A stretch of DNA of 11,507 bases, taken from NCBI GenBank assembly GCA_947447385.1, contig CANFKN010000027.1:1-11507 (forward strand), given 5' to 3'. Source of the DNA: Microbacteriaceae bacterium. GTDB taxonomy: Bacteria > Actinomycetota > Actinomycetes > Actinomycetales > Microbacteriaceae. The translations under genes were made by a program, and so were the position numbers. Shown one piece after another: positions 1 to 6,804 of this stretch. The notes beneath the pieces were generated by a model, which was given only the letters and a program-made list of their open reading frames with translations, did no database searches and was not told the origin of the DNA. Positions within the stretch are counted from its first letter, which is position 1; every line of letters starts with the position of its first letter.

Positions 1-939
1 CTAAGCGCGCGGGTGCGCCTGCTTGTAGCTATCACGCAGGCGCTCGACGCTGACATGGGTGTAGATCTGAGTGGTTGCGAGGTTGGCGTGACCGAGCAAC
101 TCTTGCACCGACCGCAAGTCAGCGCCGCCGTCAAGCAGGTGGGTGGCAAAACTGTGACGCAAGGCGTGGGGCCCGAGTGGAGCACTGGCCCCAGCGAGCG
201 GCAATGCTGCCAGATTTTTGGCAACTAAATCAAAAATCTGACGCACGCCAAGGCGGTTGCCTTTGGCGGTTAACAACAGGGCATCGCCACTGTGTTCGTT
301 TAGAAACGCTGGTCGCCCCTGTTGCAACCAAAGGTCAATCGCCCGGCCCGCTGGCTCGCCGAAAGGCACCATGCGTTGCTTGTTGCCTTTGCCGATGATG
401 CTTAGCAGCCCCCGCGAATAGTCGATGCTGTCGAGGTTTAAGTTTGCGAGCTCGCTCACGCGAGCACCGGTTGAATAGAGAAGCTCGAACACGAGCAAAT
501 CGCGCACGCCTGTCGGGTTATCGACGGTTGCTGTTTCGGCAACCCAATTGAGCAGCTGTTTCATCGACTCAGCGCTAACAACAGCAGGCAGCGGCCGATC
601 AAGTTTTGGAGACTTGAGACGAAGTCCAGGGTCAACTTCGATGAAGTTGTGTGCATAGCACCAGGCGCTAAACATGCGAAGCGCGGTGGCTTTTCTTGCC
701 ACGGTTGACTTCGCCGCGGAATCCTTGGTCACAAACCACAGGTAGTTGCGCAGGTTCTCGGTAGTGAGGTCGCGAGCTTCTGGTTCATCGCGCCCAACTG
801 ACCCGTTTTCGGCAGCCTGAAAGTCAATGAAACCTCTAAGGTCGGCTGAATAAGACTTCACCGTGTTTGCCGAATAACCTTTGAGGCGAGTCAGCTCGCT
901 AAGGTATTCACCGAGCAGGCTAATCAACTGGTTGCGCAC
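1..939 (-). CDS. xerC: Tyrosine site-specific recombinase, XerC type
   Basis: A 312-residue lambda-integrase-family recombinase, cytoplasmic and DNA-bound. XerC and XerD together resolve chromosome dimers at dif. The N-terminal SAM-like core-binding domain covers about residues 5–95 and the catalytic domain about 115–305. All catalytic residues are visible: R160 (STGARVSEL), K184 (GKGNK), H258 and R261 (HALRH), H284 (LLGHA) and the nucleophile Y293 (QIYTH). The length is normal for XerC/D (about 300) and the stop lies at the left edge, so the gene is complete. It starts with GTG, 9 nt after the dprA stop, with no clear Shine-Dalgarno (SD), so it is probably the last gene of the yraN–comM–dprA transcript. 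XerC rather than XerD is inferred from linkage to dprA; the sequence alone cannot exclude an XerD-like role. Confidence 0.93.
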   Translation of the reverse strand: MRNQLISLLGEYLSELTRLKGYSANTVKSYSADLRGFIDFQAAENGSVGRDEPEARDLTTENLRNYLWFVTKDSAAKSTVARKATALRMFSAWCYAHNFIEVDPGLRLKSPKLDRPLPAVVSAESMKQLLNWVAETATVDNPTGVRDLLVFELLYSTGARVSELANLNLDSIDYSRGLLSIIGKGNKQRMVPFGEPAGRAIDLWLQQGRPAFLNEHSGDALLLTAKGNRLGVRQIFDLVAKNLAALPLAGASAPLGPHALRHSFATHLLDGGADLRSVQELLGHANLATTQIYTHVSVERLRDSYKQAHPRA

Positions 940-948
940 GTTTTCAGT

Positions 949-2316
949 TTAGGCTCGAGCCCACCTTGCATCAGCGCTCGACACAAGCCCGAGCAGGGTT
1001 AGAGAGCCGAGCGCCTGCATGGCCTCGTTGGAGGTAAGCCCTGCTGAAAGGCAGATTTCGTCGAGAGTAAGGCGACCGAAACCTATTGCGTCATAAACCC
1101 GAATATCGAGTGGCAATAACGCAGAAACGCTGGCAGGCCCTAATAGCTCTGTTGCAAAGCCAGAATTTTTCGGTGAGCTGTTGGCGAGTGGCTCAGAGGT
1201 TTCATCGAACGTTCCATCGCCAGAGTTGCTCCGAATGAGGTCGAGCACCTCGGCTGCAGATGTCACGACCTGCGCTTTTCCGTCAGATAGCAGGCGATGG
1301 CAACCCGCCGAAGTCGCAGAAAAAATGCTGCCGGGTACTGCACCCACCGATAAGTTGAGTGCGTTGGCGTGGTTGGCCGTATTGATTGCGCCTGAGCGAT
1401 AGCCTGCCTCGACAACTACCGTGGCAGAACTTAGAGCTGCAATGATTCGATTTCGTTGCAAAAATCGCCACTTGGTTGGCGCGGTGCCTGGTGCTAGTTC
1501 GCTGACGACGGCGCCGTGTTCGATGATTGCGCTCAAGAGAATCTCGTTGCTGCGCGGGTATAGTCGATCGACTCCCCCAGCCATAACAGCAACAGTGGGG
1601 GTTTCGACCGCTAATGCAGCACGGTGGGCAATCGCATCGATGCCGAATGCTCCTCCAGAAATGATTGCAACGCCGGCGTCTGCTAACCCTTGCACGAGAA
1701 AAGTAGTTGCTTCAAAGCCATACGTGCTGGCCGTTCTTGAACCCACCAGAGCGGCGCTTCTGGCAGATGCATCGAGTGCTGCAGTTGAGCCCCGCAACCA
1801 CAACATTGCCGGCTCGGCAAGTTCAAGCCTCGACAGCTGTGAAGGCCACGCACTGTGCCTGCTGTTTATTAGAACCAACCTTAAACGTTCGGCTACATCT
1901 AACAACGCAACCACTTTTGCGAGAGAAAGGCGTGGGCGCCAGCGCGCCAACGATTCTTGAATGGTTTGTTCAAATGAAACAAAGCGCTCGTCGGCCACGT
2001 TTGCCAAATCATCATCAAGCAACTTGAAGGCCCATTGTCTAGGGTCATCGCAGTTTATGAGCAGCGATAGAGATTTTGCGACACCGATTTGCCTGCGAAC
2101 ATAGCCAGCAAACTCATCGCCCGGCTCAGTTATTGCACTCCAGGCGACCGAGGCGAAAAGTTCAATGGACGAGTCTATTCCTGCATGGTTCGAGCCTCGA
2201 GCATCGTTCGAGCCGTCGGCTTCGCCAAGCAAGCTGCGCGTCAAAGCGCTATGTCTAAGCATCTTTTCGTTGAGGCTGAGCTCTCGCATGAGCGCCTGAG
2301 CAAGTGCGCGAGCCAT
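949..2316 (-). CDS. dprA: DNA-processing protein DprA (Smf)
   Basis: DprA loads RecA onto single-stranded DNA taken up during natural transformation and acts in the cytoplasm. The protein is about 455 residues. A poorly conserved N-terminal part (to about 155, including a Ser/Asn/Gly-rich stretch near 35–52) precedes the Rossmann-like DprA core, with GSR near 193, SGGAFGIDAIAH near 221–232, RFLQRNRIIAALS near 285–297 and EAGYRSGA near 304–311. A C-terminal winged-helix-like segment covers about 395–455. Two starts are possible, GTG at 2319 and ATG at 2316. ATG is chosen because AGGGG (2324–2328) lies 7 nt before it but only 4 nt before the GTG. The start overlaps the comM stop as TGATG, which suggests translational coupling. 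Residue numbers count from the GTG; subtract one for the ATG. Confidence 0.94.
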   Translation of the reverse strand: MARALAQALMRELSLNEKMLRHSALTRSLLGEADGSNDARGSNHAGIDSSIELFASVAWSAITEPGDEFAGYVRRQIGVAKSLSLLINCDDPRQWAFKLLDDDLANVADERFVSFEQTIQESLARWRPRLSLAKVVALLDVAERLRLVLINSRHSAWPSQLSRLELAEPAMLWLRGSTAALDASARSAALVGSRTASTYGFEATTFLVQGLADAGVAIISGGAFGIDAIAHRAALAVETPTVAVMAGGVDRLYPRSNEILLSAIIEHGAVVSELAPGTAPTKWRFLQRNRIIAALSSATVVVEAGYRSGAINTANHANALNLSVGAVPGSIFSATSAGCHRLLSDGKAQVVTSAAEVLDLIRSNSGDGTFDETSEPLANSSPKNSGFATELLGPASVSALLPLDIRVYDAIGFGRLTLDEICLSAGLTSNEAMQALGSLTLLGLVSSADARWARA

Positions 2317-2328
2317 CACTGAACCCCT
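2316..2328 (-). promoter_or_regulatory. dprA ribosome binding site and start-stop overlap with comM
   Basis: On the minus strand AGGGG (2328–2324) is followed by TTCA, then GTGATG. The comM stop TGA (2318–2316) shares its last A with the dprA ATG (2316–2314). Spacing favours the ATG. Re-initiation by ribosomes finishing comM is the likely way dprA is translated. The layout is seen directly; coupling is inferred. Confidence 0.6.
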
Positions 2329-3893
2329 AGCGGGTTATCGTTACCTCGAAGCAATACAGCCTGCGCGACATCGTCAGCAATCGGGGAGTTTCGGCCGGCT
2401 AAATCTGCGAGAGTCCAGGCGAGACGCAGGCAACGGTCGTATCCTCGCATGCTCATGCGGCCTCGATTCAACGCGATATCTAAAGCTCGAGTTGCCTGCC
2501 CAGGTAGCTTCAGCGGGCCACGCAGGTAGTTTGCCGAGACCTGAGAATTGGTGTTCCAAGGAGTCTTTTTTAGGCGTGTTGATGCCGCGAGTCGAGCCTC
2601 GGCAACCATGGAGCGAGCCATTGCAGTGGTTAGAGCTGGCGTCACCTCGCCCTCTCGAACCATTTTCTGTTTTAACGCTGAAACCGGTTGCACCACCAGA
2701 CGAATGTCGATTCGATCAAGCAGTGGCCCGCTTAACTTCTGAGCGTAACGAGCACGCGAGATTGCTGTGCACTTGCAGCCTTCAATCGCGAATGCCTTGC
2801 CGCAGGGGCAAGGGTTGGCTGCGAGAACCAGCTGAAACCTTGCCGGAAAAACCGCTGTGCCAGCCGCCCGATGCAACCTAATCTCTGAGCTCTCGAGTGG
2901 TTGCCTGAGAGAGTCGAGCACCGGGGTTTGAAACTCAGGTGCTTCGTCAAGAAAAAGCACGCCGTTGTGGGCTAATGAGATTGCGCCAGGTTTTGGTGTG
3001 CGCAAACCTCCCCCGACGATTGCCGCCATCGATGAACTGTGATGCGGTGCCTCAAATTTTGGCCTGCGGTCTAGCGAAGCCGAGTCAGACCCAAAAACCG
3101 ACCGACCCGCAATCGAAGCAACGGCCGCCGTCTCAAGGGCAGCTTCAACCGACAGATCAGGTAGTAATCCTGGCAGCCGCTCCGCCAACATTGTCTTGCC
3201 TGCCCCTGGTGTGCCAACCATCATCATGTGGTGAGCGCCAGCTGCAGCTACCAACAACGAGTTCACCGCAAGGTCCTGGCCAATCACATCGGCTAAATCT
3301 GGGGCGTCAAAGATCGCAATCGCATCGGCGGTAACTCCCTTGATTCTGCCAACACATATGTTCTCAGTGCCTTCGTCAACCAATGTCATGTTGAACCAGC
3401 CAACCGCCTGTTTGAGGTTTTCAACCGAAACGACGTGGATGCCCGCAATGAGCGAGGCCTCAGCTAGTGACTCGCGACTCACCATAACTCGCGCAGCGCC
3501 AAGATCGCGTGCCGCCTTGACCATTGGCAAAATTCCGTTGACTGCTCGAACCGAACCATCGAGGGTGAGCTCACCTATAAGAACGCAGTCGGCCATTGCA
3601 TCGGAGCGAACCGAACCGTTCGCTGCCAAAACAGCCATCGCAATTGCTAAATCAAATGCCGAACCCTGCTTTGGCACTGAGGCGGGTGAAAGGTTCACCG
3701 TCACCCGCCTGGCTGGCCACGCGAAACCTGAGTTAACTACTGCTGCTCGCACGCGGGCTGTTGACTCACTCAGCGATGCGTCAGGCAACCCAACCAATAC
3801 AAAGTTTGGTAGCTGGCTCGAAATGTCAGCTTCAACTTCGATTGCCGTCGCCGTTAGGCCGAGAAGTGAAACTGCAAGTGATTTCGCAAGCAT
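2316..3893 (-). CDS. comM: ComM/YifB family Mg-chelatase-like AAA+ ATPase
   Basis: A 525-residue member of the ComM (YifB) family, AAA+ helicases that promote branch migration of incoming DNA during natural transformation. An N-terminal ChlI/Lon-like domain (about 1–165) precedes the AAA+ module. Walker A GTPGAGKT lies at 227–234, Walker B VLFLDE at 312–317, a NPCPCG cysteine motif at 360–365 with a further CKC near 373–375, and the family C-terminal motif (RGRMSMRGYDR) near 477–487. The reading frame stays open upstream to a start at 4004, but that extra 37 residues is Arg/Ser/Gln-rich, unlike the family, and lies over yraN. The ATG at 3893 gives MLAKSLAVSLLG, the normal family N-terminus, 2 nt after the yraN stop, with a GGTG about 9 nt upstream. 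Cotranscribed with yraN and dprA. Confidence 0.94.
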   Translation of the reverse strand: MLAKSLAVSLLGLTATAIEVEADISSQLPNFVLVGLPDASLSESTARVRAAVVNSGFAWPARRVTVNLSPASVPKQGSAFDLAIAMAVLAANGSVRSDAMADCVLIGELTLDGSVRAVNGILPMVKAARDLGAARVMVSRESLAEASLIAGIHVVSVENLKQAVGWFNMTLVDEGTENICVGRIKGVTADAIAIFDAPDLADVIGQDLAVNSLLVAAAGAHHMMMVGTPGAGKTMLAERLPGLLPDLSVEAALETAAVASIAGRSVFGSDSASLDRRPKFEAPHHSSSMAAIVGGGLRTPKPGAISLAHNGVLFLDEAPEFQTPVLDSLRQPLESSEIRLHRAAGTAVFPARFQLVLAANPCPCGKAFAIEGCKCTAISRARYAQKLSGPLLDRIDIRLVVQPVSALKQKMVREGEVTPALTTAMARSMVAEARLAASTRLKKTPWNTNSQVSANYLRGPLKLPGQATRALDIALNRGRMSMRGYDRCLRLAWTLADLAGRNSPIADDVAQAVLLRGNDNPLGVQ

Positions 3894-3895
3894 CT

Positions 3896-4273
3896 CTAGA
3901 GCACCTGCTTGAGGTGTTCGATGTTGACCCTGCCTGCACGCACGAGAACAGCGATGGCGTCGAGCCTGACCTTGATGCCAGAAACTTGGCGATGTTCGCA
4001 CCACGCGGCAACAAGTCGTCGCAAACGTGCGGCCTTGGTTTCAGTTATTGATTCAAACGGGTGCCCAAAACCCTGTGCCGATCTGGTCTTGACCTCGATG
4101 AAGACGAGCCGGTCTCGGTCTCGCGCGATTATGTCGATTTCGCCGATGCGACAGCGCCAGTTGCGCTCTAAAATGCTGTAGCCCAGTGCCTGCAAATAGT
4201 CGCAGGCGCGGTCTTCGCCATAGCGGCCTAAGAGTTGACGGGCGGTTTTGGGTGTTGGTCTTGTTTCGGGCAT
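3896..4273 (-). CDS. yraN: YraN family (UPF0102) endonuclease-like protein
   Basis: A 125-residue protein of the UPF0102/YraN family, a small PD-(D/E)xK nuclease-like fold whose biological substrate is not firmly established. The nuclease-like core is visible: E20 in GRYGEDRA, then GEIDIIA at 44–50 with D47, then FIEVKTR with E60 and K62. This is the usual D-x12-E-x-K spacing, so catalytic ability looks intact. Length matches the family (about 115–130). The ATG at 4273 directly follows an in-frame TAA (4276–4274), so no longer form is possible from this frame, and no SD is evident. It is the first gene after a 142-nt non-coding gap and is followed 2 nt later by comM, placing it at the head of a DNA-processing cluster. 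Confidence 0.9.
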   Translation of the reverse strand: MPETRPTPKTARQLLGRYGEDRACDYLQALGYSILERNWRCRIGEIDIIARDRDRLVFIEVKTRSAQGFGHPFESITETKAARLRRLVAAWCEHRQVSGIKVRLDAIAVLVRAGRVNIEHLKQVL

Positions 4274-4305
4274 TTAGCTAGGTTGCCAAGGCGGAGGCAT
4301 CCGAG

Positions 4306-4317
4306 TTGAATATTCAA
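4306..4317. repeat. 12-bp perfect palindrome TTGAATATTCAA
   Basis: A perfect 12-bp AT-rich palindrome about 33 bp upstream of the yraN start, in otherwise GC-rich non-coding DNA. It could be a regulator half-site pair or part of a promoter; GAATA resembles the -10 core seen at rpsP and rplS. No assignment is made. Confidence 0.6.
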
Positions 4318-4333
4318 TCCAGGTGGTGCAGAA

Positions 4334-4360
4334 ACCGCTCAGCCCGAAAATGTTAGCGGT
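4334..4360. repeat. Inverted repeat ACCGCT / AGCGGT
   Basis: ACCGCT at 4334–4339 and AGCGGT at 4355–4360 form a 6-bp inverted repeat with a 15-nt spacer. The right arm lies inside the first 14-bp direct repeat. A similar dyad (ACCGCTC, 16 nt, GAGCGGT) flanks the rpsP -10. Could be an operator; a 6-bp dyad may also arise by chance. Confidence 0.5.
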
Positions 4361-4388
4361 CTTGCGTGTGCAAGTGTTAGCGGTCTTG
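4351..4388. repeat. Two 14-bp direct repeats with 24-bp period and hairpin between
   Basis: TGTTAGCGGTCTTG occurs at 4351–4364 and again at 4375–4388, identical over 14 bp. CTTGC-GTGT-GCAAG (4361–4374) sits at the junction and can form a 5-bp hairpin with a 4-nt loop. There is no T-run beside it, so it is not an intrinsic terminator. The 24-bp period is about two helical turns. Confidence 0.85.
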
Positions 4389-4415
4389 AGGCCGAAACCG
4401 GGGCGAAGCTGCTAG

Positions 4416-4739
4416 CTATTCGCCAACAGCCAACTCTTTCGGCAGCTCATAGGCTTTGCCAGAGAGTTCTTCGAGGTTGACATCTTTGAAGGTCAAAACC
4501 CGCACGCTCTTTACGAATCGGTCAGAACGATAGATGTCCCACACCCAAACGTCTTGCATGTTGATTTCAAAATAGAAATCGTTGCCAGCGTCAACGCGTT
4601 TTAGGTCAACTTCATTTGCAAGATAAAAACGGCGGTCAGTCTCAATCACATATTTGAACGTGCCGACGACGTCGCGATATTCCCGAAACAACGCCAGCTC
4701 GGCGTCGCGGTCGTAGTCGTCGAATTCGTTTTCATCCAT
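4416..4739 (-). CDS. DUF2469 family protein, actinobacterial conserved protein of unknown function
   Basis: A 107-residue acidic protein recognised as DUF2469, a family conserved in Actinobacteria and found next to rnhB in many of them (Rv2901c in M. tuberculosis, from memory). Its function is not established. The N-terminus is rich in Asp/Glu/Tyr/Arg (MDENEFDDYDRDAEL). The most family-like part is DVWVWDIYR near 63–71 followed by VRVLTFKDVN near 79–88. There is no signal peptide, membrane segment or metal-binding motif, so it should be cytosolic. The ATG lies 4 nt after the rnhB stop with no clear SD, so it is probably translated from the lepB–rnhB message. Its 3' side opens into the repeat-rich gap before yraN. 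Position between RNase HII and YraN hints at a nucleic-acid role, which is inference. Confidence 0.88.
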   Translation of the reverse strand: MDENEFDDYDRDAELALFREYRDVVGTFKYVIETDRRFYLANEVDLKRVDAGNDFYFEINMQDVWVWDIYRSDRFVKSVRVLTFKDVNLEELSGKAYELPKELAVGE

Positions 4740-4743
4740 CGTG

Positions 4744-5445
4744 TTAAAAGTCTAGCTCGCCAGACTGCGGCAGAATTCGTGAAAGCCAAGTGACACGGTG
4801 CACCGGCGATGGACCAAACTCGCGAATTGCCTCCAAGTGCGAGGCCGCACCATAACCCTTGTGGCTTTCAAACCCATACGGCGTGTGCGTCGCCCCAAGC
4901 TGCACCATCAACGCATCGCGCGATACTTTAGCCATGAGTGCGGCGGCCGACACCGACACGCAGTCACGGTCGGCCTTGGGCTGGTGGTGCACAACGAACG
5001 CTCCGGAATGCCCGGCCAACCAGTTGTGTGAACCATCGAGCAGAATCACTGCGCCCTCGGTGATGAGGCTGGTCGCTTCGCTGAAATTAGTTAGCAGAAG
5101 CTCGATTGCACGCGTCGCAGCCAAAACCAAGCCGGCAATAATGCCATGCTCATCGATCTCAGCAGCCGAGGCATAACCGACCTCCCAGGCGGCAACCCAT
5201 TCACCGGTTAGTGGCGCGGTTGCCTCGCGAGATTTGGCTGTCATTAGCTTGCTATCGGCCAGAGCTGGGGGCCACGAGGCAGCAGCGAACTCGGTCGAGT
5301 GAGAATCAAGGAGGGCAACGCCCACTGCAACCGGGCCTGCGAGGGCACCGCGGCCAACTTCGTCGACGCCGATTATGTAGCGCGCACCATGGATGGTGAG
5401 CAGCTCAACCTCAGTTTTGAGGCTTGGGAACGTCTTTGAAGACAC
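4744..5445 (-). CDS. rnhB: Ribonuclease HII
   Basis: A 233-residue type 2 RNase H that cuts the RNA strand of RNA:DNA hybrids and removes misincorporated ribonucleotides from DNA in the cytoplasm. The active-site acidic residues are present: D28 and E29 in GVDEVGRGALAGP, D137 in ILLDGSH, and D159 in PKADRD, followed by the family stretch VSAAALMAKVSRD (about 165–177). The substrate-sensing GRG lies at 31–33. Length is typical. The start is GTG at 5445, inside the lepB 3' end (35-nt overlap). An in-frame TAG lies 15 nt upstream and no other usable start precedes the catalytic motif, so this start is well constrained. No SD is visible, so expression probably depends on lepB translation. Confidence 0.95.
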   Translation of the reverse strand: MSSKTFPSLKTEVELLTIHGARYIIGVDEVGRGALAGPVAVGVALLDSHSTEFAAASWPPALADSKLMTAKSREATAPLTGEWVAAWEVGYASAAEIDEHGIIAGLVLAATRAIELLLTNFSEATSLITEGAVILLDGSHNWLAGHSGAFVVHHQPKADRDCVSVSAAALMAKVSRDALMVQLGATHTPYGFESHKGYGAASHLEAIREFGPSPVHRVTWLSRILPQSGELDF

Positions 5446-6211
5446 TGCTGAAGTTATCTAGCCAACGCCAGTGATTGATTGGCCAGCTCACAACGAAGGC
5501 TCGCCCGACAACATAGCTCCTATCGACAAAACCCTTGCTCGGCAGGTCTGTGTGAAAACGAGAGTCTGCACTGCTGAGGCGATTGTCGCCCATCATCCAG
5601 AGTTTGTTAGCTGGCACGGTGACATCAAACTGCGAAGCTGATGGTTCAACGCCTTTATCTAGATAAATTTCGTCGATGCTCACACCATTGATTGTGAGCT
5701 TCTTGTTCACATCGCAACAGGCAACGCGGTCGCCAGGCAAACCAATCGCACGCTTTACGAGGTGCTGTGAGCTGTCGGGCGCAGCTAAACCAAAAGCTGA
5801 CAAGAACCACTCAGTAGCTTGCTCAACCGCATTTTGGTTTTTTGCCTGAGTCGAAACTTCTGGGCCTAACCAGCCACCTGGGTCTTTAAAAACCAAAACA
5901 TCACCGTGCTCGATAGGAACCAGTGAAGGAACCAACTCGTTTACGATGATGCGGTCTTGAAGCTGAAGCGTCGAGAGCATTGAGCCAGAAGGCACAAAGA
6001 ATGAGCGAACCAAGAAAGTCTTGACCAGCAAAGAAAGAATGAGGGCTGCCGCAACAATCACAATCAAGTCAATCAAGAATGCCATAAAGACATTCTTTTT
6101 CAACTTTGCGACCCAACCAGAATCTTCTGATTTGTGCTTGCGACCTGAACGGTCGCGTCGTGGTGCGGCCTCGGCAACATCTTGTTCGTTGTCGAACCCT
6201 AATTCATTCAT
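5411..6211 (-). CDS. lepB: Signal peptidase I
   Basis: A 266-residue type I leader peptidase that removes signal peptides from exported preproteins at the outer face of the membrane. A charged cytoplasmic N-terminus (1–40) precedes one transmembrane helix (about 42–64), then the extracellular catalytic domain. The serine nucleophile is S77 in PSGSM, the general-base lysine is K153 in VKRAIGLPGD, and box E GDNRLSSADSR spans 208–218. An insert of about 35 residues (112–147) lies between boxes C and D. CC at 165–166 could form an extracytoplasmic thiol pair. A second clear C-terminal helix is absent. The ATG lies 30 nt after rplS with no strong SD. Its 3' end overlaps rnhB by 35 nt. It serves the same export pathway as ffh and ftsY in this window. 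Confidence 0.95.
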   Translation of the reverse strand: MNELGFDNEQDVAEAAPRRDRSGRKHKSEDSGWVAKLKKNVFMAFLIDLIVIVAAALILSLLVKTFLVRSFFVPSGSMLSTLQLQDRIIVNELVPSLVPIEHGDVLVFKDPGGWLGPEVSTQAKNQNAVEQATEWFLSAFGLAAPDSSQHLVKRAIGLPGDRVACCDVNKKLTINGVSIDEIYLDKGVEPSASQFDVTVPANKLWMMGDNRLSSADSRFHTDLPSKGFVDRSYVVGRAFVVSWPINHWRWLDNFSSVFKDVPKPQN

Positions 6212-6241
6212 GCTCTGAAGCTTAGAAAAGTTAGCTGAACT

Positions 6242-6592
6242 TTAGACGTTGTCGCGCTTTTCGCGAATCTTCGCCTTCTTGCCGCGAAGGTCGCGCAAGT
6301 AGTAAAGCTTGGCGCGGCGAACAGCACCGCGGGTAACAAGTTCAATCTTGTCTAGAACTGGTGAGTGAACCGGGAAGGTACGCTCAACACCGACCTGAAA
6401 AGAAACCTTGCGAACGGTGAAGGTCTCACGAACGCCCTCGCCTGAACGACGAATAACTACACCCTGAAAAACCTGAACACGGCTGCGGGTACCTTCGATG
6501 ATGTTTACGTGAACTTTAACGTTGTCGCCAACGCGAAAGGCAGGAATATCGCTGCGAAGTGAAGCGGCGTCTACGACGTCAAGAATATGCAT
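6242..6592 (-). CDS. rplS: 50S ribosomal protein L19
   Basis: A 116-residue large-subunit protein that lies at the 30S–50S interface. The whole protein matches L19: DVVDAASLRSDIPAFRVGD near the N-terminus, the SH3-like barrel with VQVFQGVVIRRSG near 39–51, and the basic C-terminal part RAKLYYLRDLRGKKAKIRE near 93–111. Length is standard. The ATG at 6592 is preceded by the purine-rich AGAAGAGAG 6 nt upstream. It has its own promoter and a structured leader of about 100 nt. It follows trmD, as in the widespread rpsP–rimM–trmD–rplS operon, and precedes lepB by 30 nt. Transcription may therefore come both from this promoter and by read-through from trmD. Confidence 0.98.
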   Translation of the reverse strand: MHILDVVDAASLRSDIPAFRVGDNVKVHVNIIEGTRSRVQVFQGVVIRRSGEGVRETFTVRKVSFQVGVERTFPVHSPVLDKIELVTRGAVRRAKLYYLRDLRGKKAKIREKRDNV

Positions 6593-6691
6593 TTTTTGCT
6601 CTCTTCTGTCACGGCTCGCAGGTCAATGACGGGTAAGTTGATGTTTCTAAAAGTGAATGTTGCGCTCCCCTGCGGCAGAGCAATCGGCAAC
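6593..6691 (-). promoter_or_regulatory. Structured 5' leader of rplS
   Basis: Taking the start site about 7 nt after the -10, the transcript begins GGUUGCC near 6691. GUUGC (6691–6687) can pair with GCAAC (6663–6659), and inside it GCUCU (6681–6677) with GGAGC (6668–6664), leaving a 5-nt bulge and a short loop. The rest of the leader is unstructured by eye up to the purine-rich RBS at 6599–6607. L19 leaders in Firmicutes are known autoregulatory RNAs; whether this actinobacterial leader is related is unknown. Confidence 0.45.
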
Positions 6692-6697
6692 CTGTCT

Positions 6698-6706
6698 ATT
6701 CTGCCA
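6698..6706 (-). promoter_or_regulatory. rplS promoter, extended -10
   Basis: On the minus strand TGG directly precedes CAGAAT (6703–6698), an extended -10 of the TGN-TANNNT kind with C in place of the first T. No good -35 is seen 17 nt upstream (AGCGAA). The string TGGCAGAATAGA followed by GGTTGCC is shared, with identical spacing, with the rpsP promoter, which supports the call. Confidence 0.6.
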
Positions 6707-6804
6707 TAAATAAACGAGGATTCGCTACCTGCGCGCCACGTTTTGCTCGAGTGCGAGTGCGAGATGTGCCACGCGAGATGCTAAAACGCAGGATTCGCGG
6801 CGAG
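6707..6804. other. Gap between trmD stop and rplS promoter with imperfect direct repeats
   Basis: About 100 nt with no ORF and no intrinsic terminator that I can see. TAAACGAGGATTCGC (6711–6725) and TAAAACGCAGGATTCGC (6782–6798) are imperfect direct repeats sharing the exact 9-mer AGGATTCGC. GCGAGATG is repeated at 6759–6766 and 6773–6780, and GTGCGA is repeated in tandem just before. The repeats could be degenerate duplications or regulator sites upstream of rplS. Confidence 0.5.

Larger units (their letters stand above)
4274..4415. other. Repeat-rich non-coding gap between DUF2469 gene and yraN
   Basis: This 142-nt gap separates two otherwise closely packed gene runs. I found no convincing ORF, SD or clean -35/-10 pair in it. 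It holds two 14-bp direct repeats, a hairpin-forming sequence between them, an ACCGCT/AGCGGT inverted repeat and a 12-bp palindrome, each listed separately. A promoter or operator for yraN–comM–dprA–xerC would be the natural occupant, but that is inferred from position and repeat content only. Confidence 0.5.

Noticed and set aside
1421..1960. A 179-codon plus-strand open frame across dprA
   Set aside because: Antisense to the conserved DprA core; composition is that of an antisense frame and no family is recognised.
3340..3912. A 190-codon plus-strand open frame across comM
   Set aside because: It is antisense to strongly conserved ComM sequence, has no SD and shows no domain. Such frames are expected opposite GC-rich genes.
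3894..4004. N-terminal extension of comM over the yraN 3' end
   Set aside because: The 37 extra residues do not resemble ComM, while MLAKSLAVSL at 3893 is the usual family start next to the yraN stop.
4361..4374. CTTGC-GTGT-GCAAG hairpin as an intrinsic terminator for the rnhB–DUF2469 run
   Set aside because: Only a 5-bp stem and no T-run on either strand. It is better described as part of the repeat cluster.
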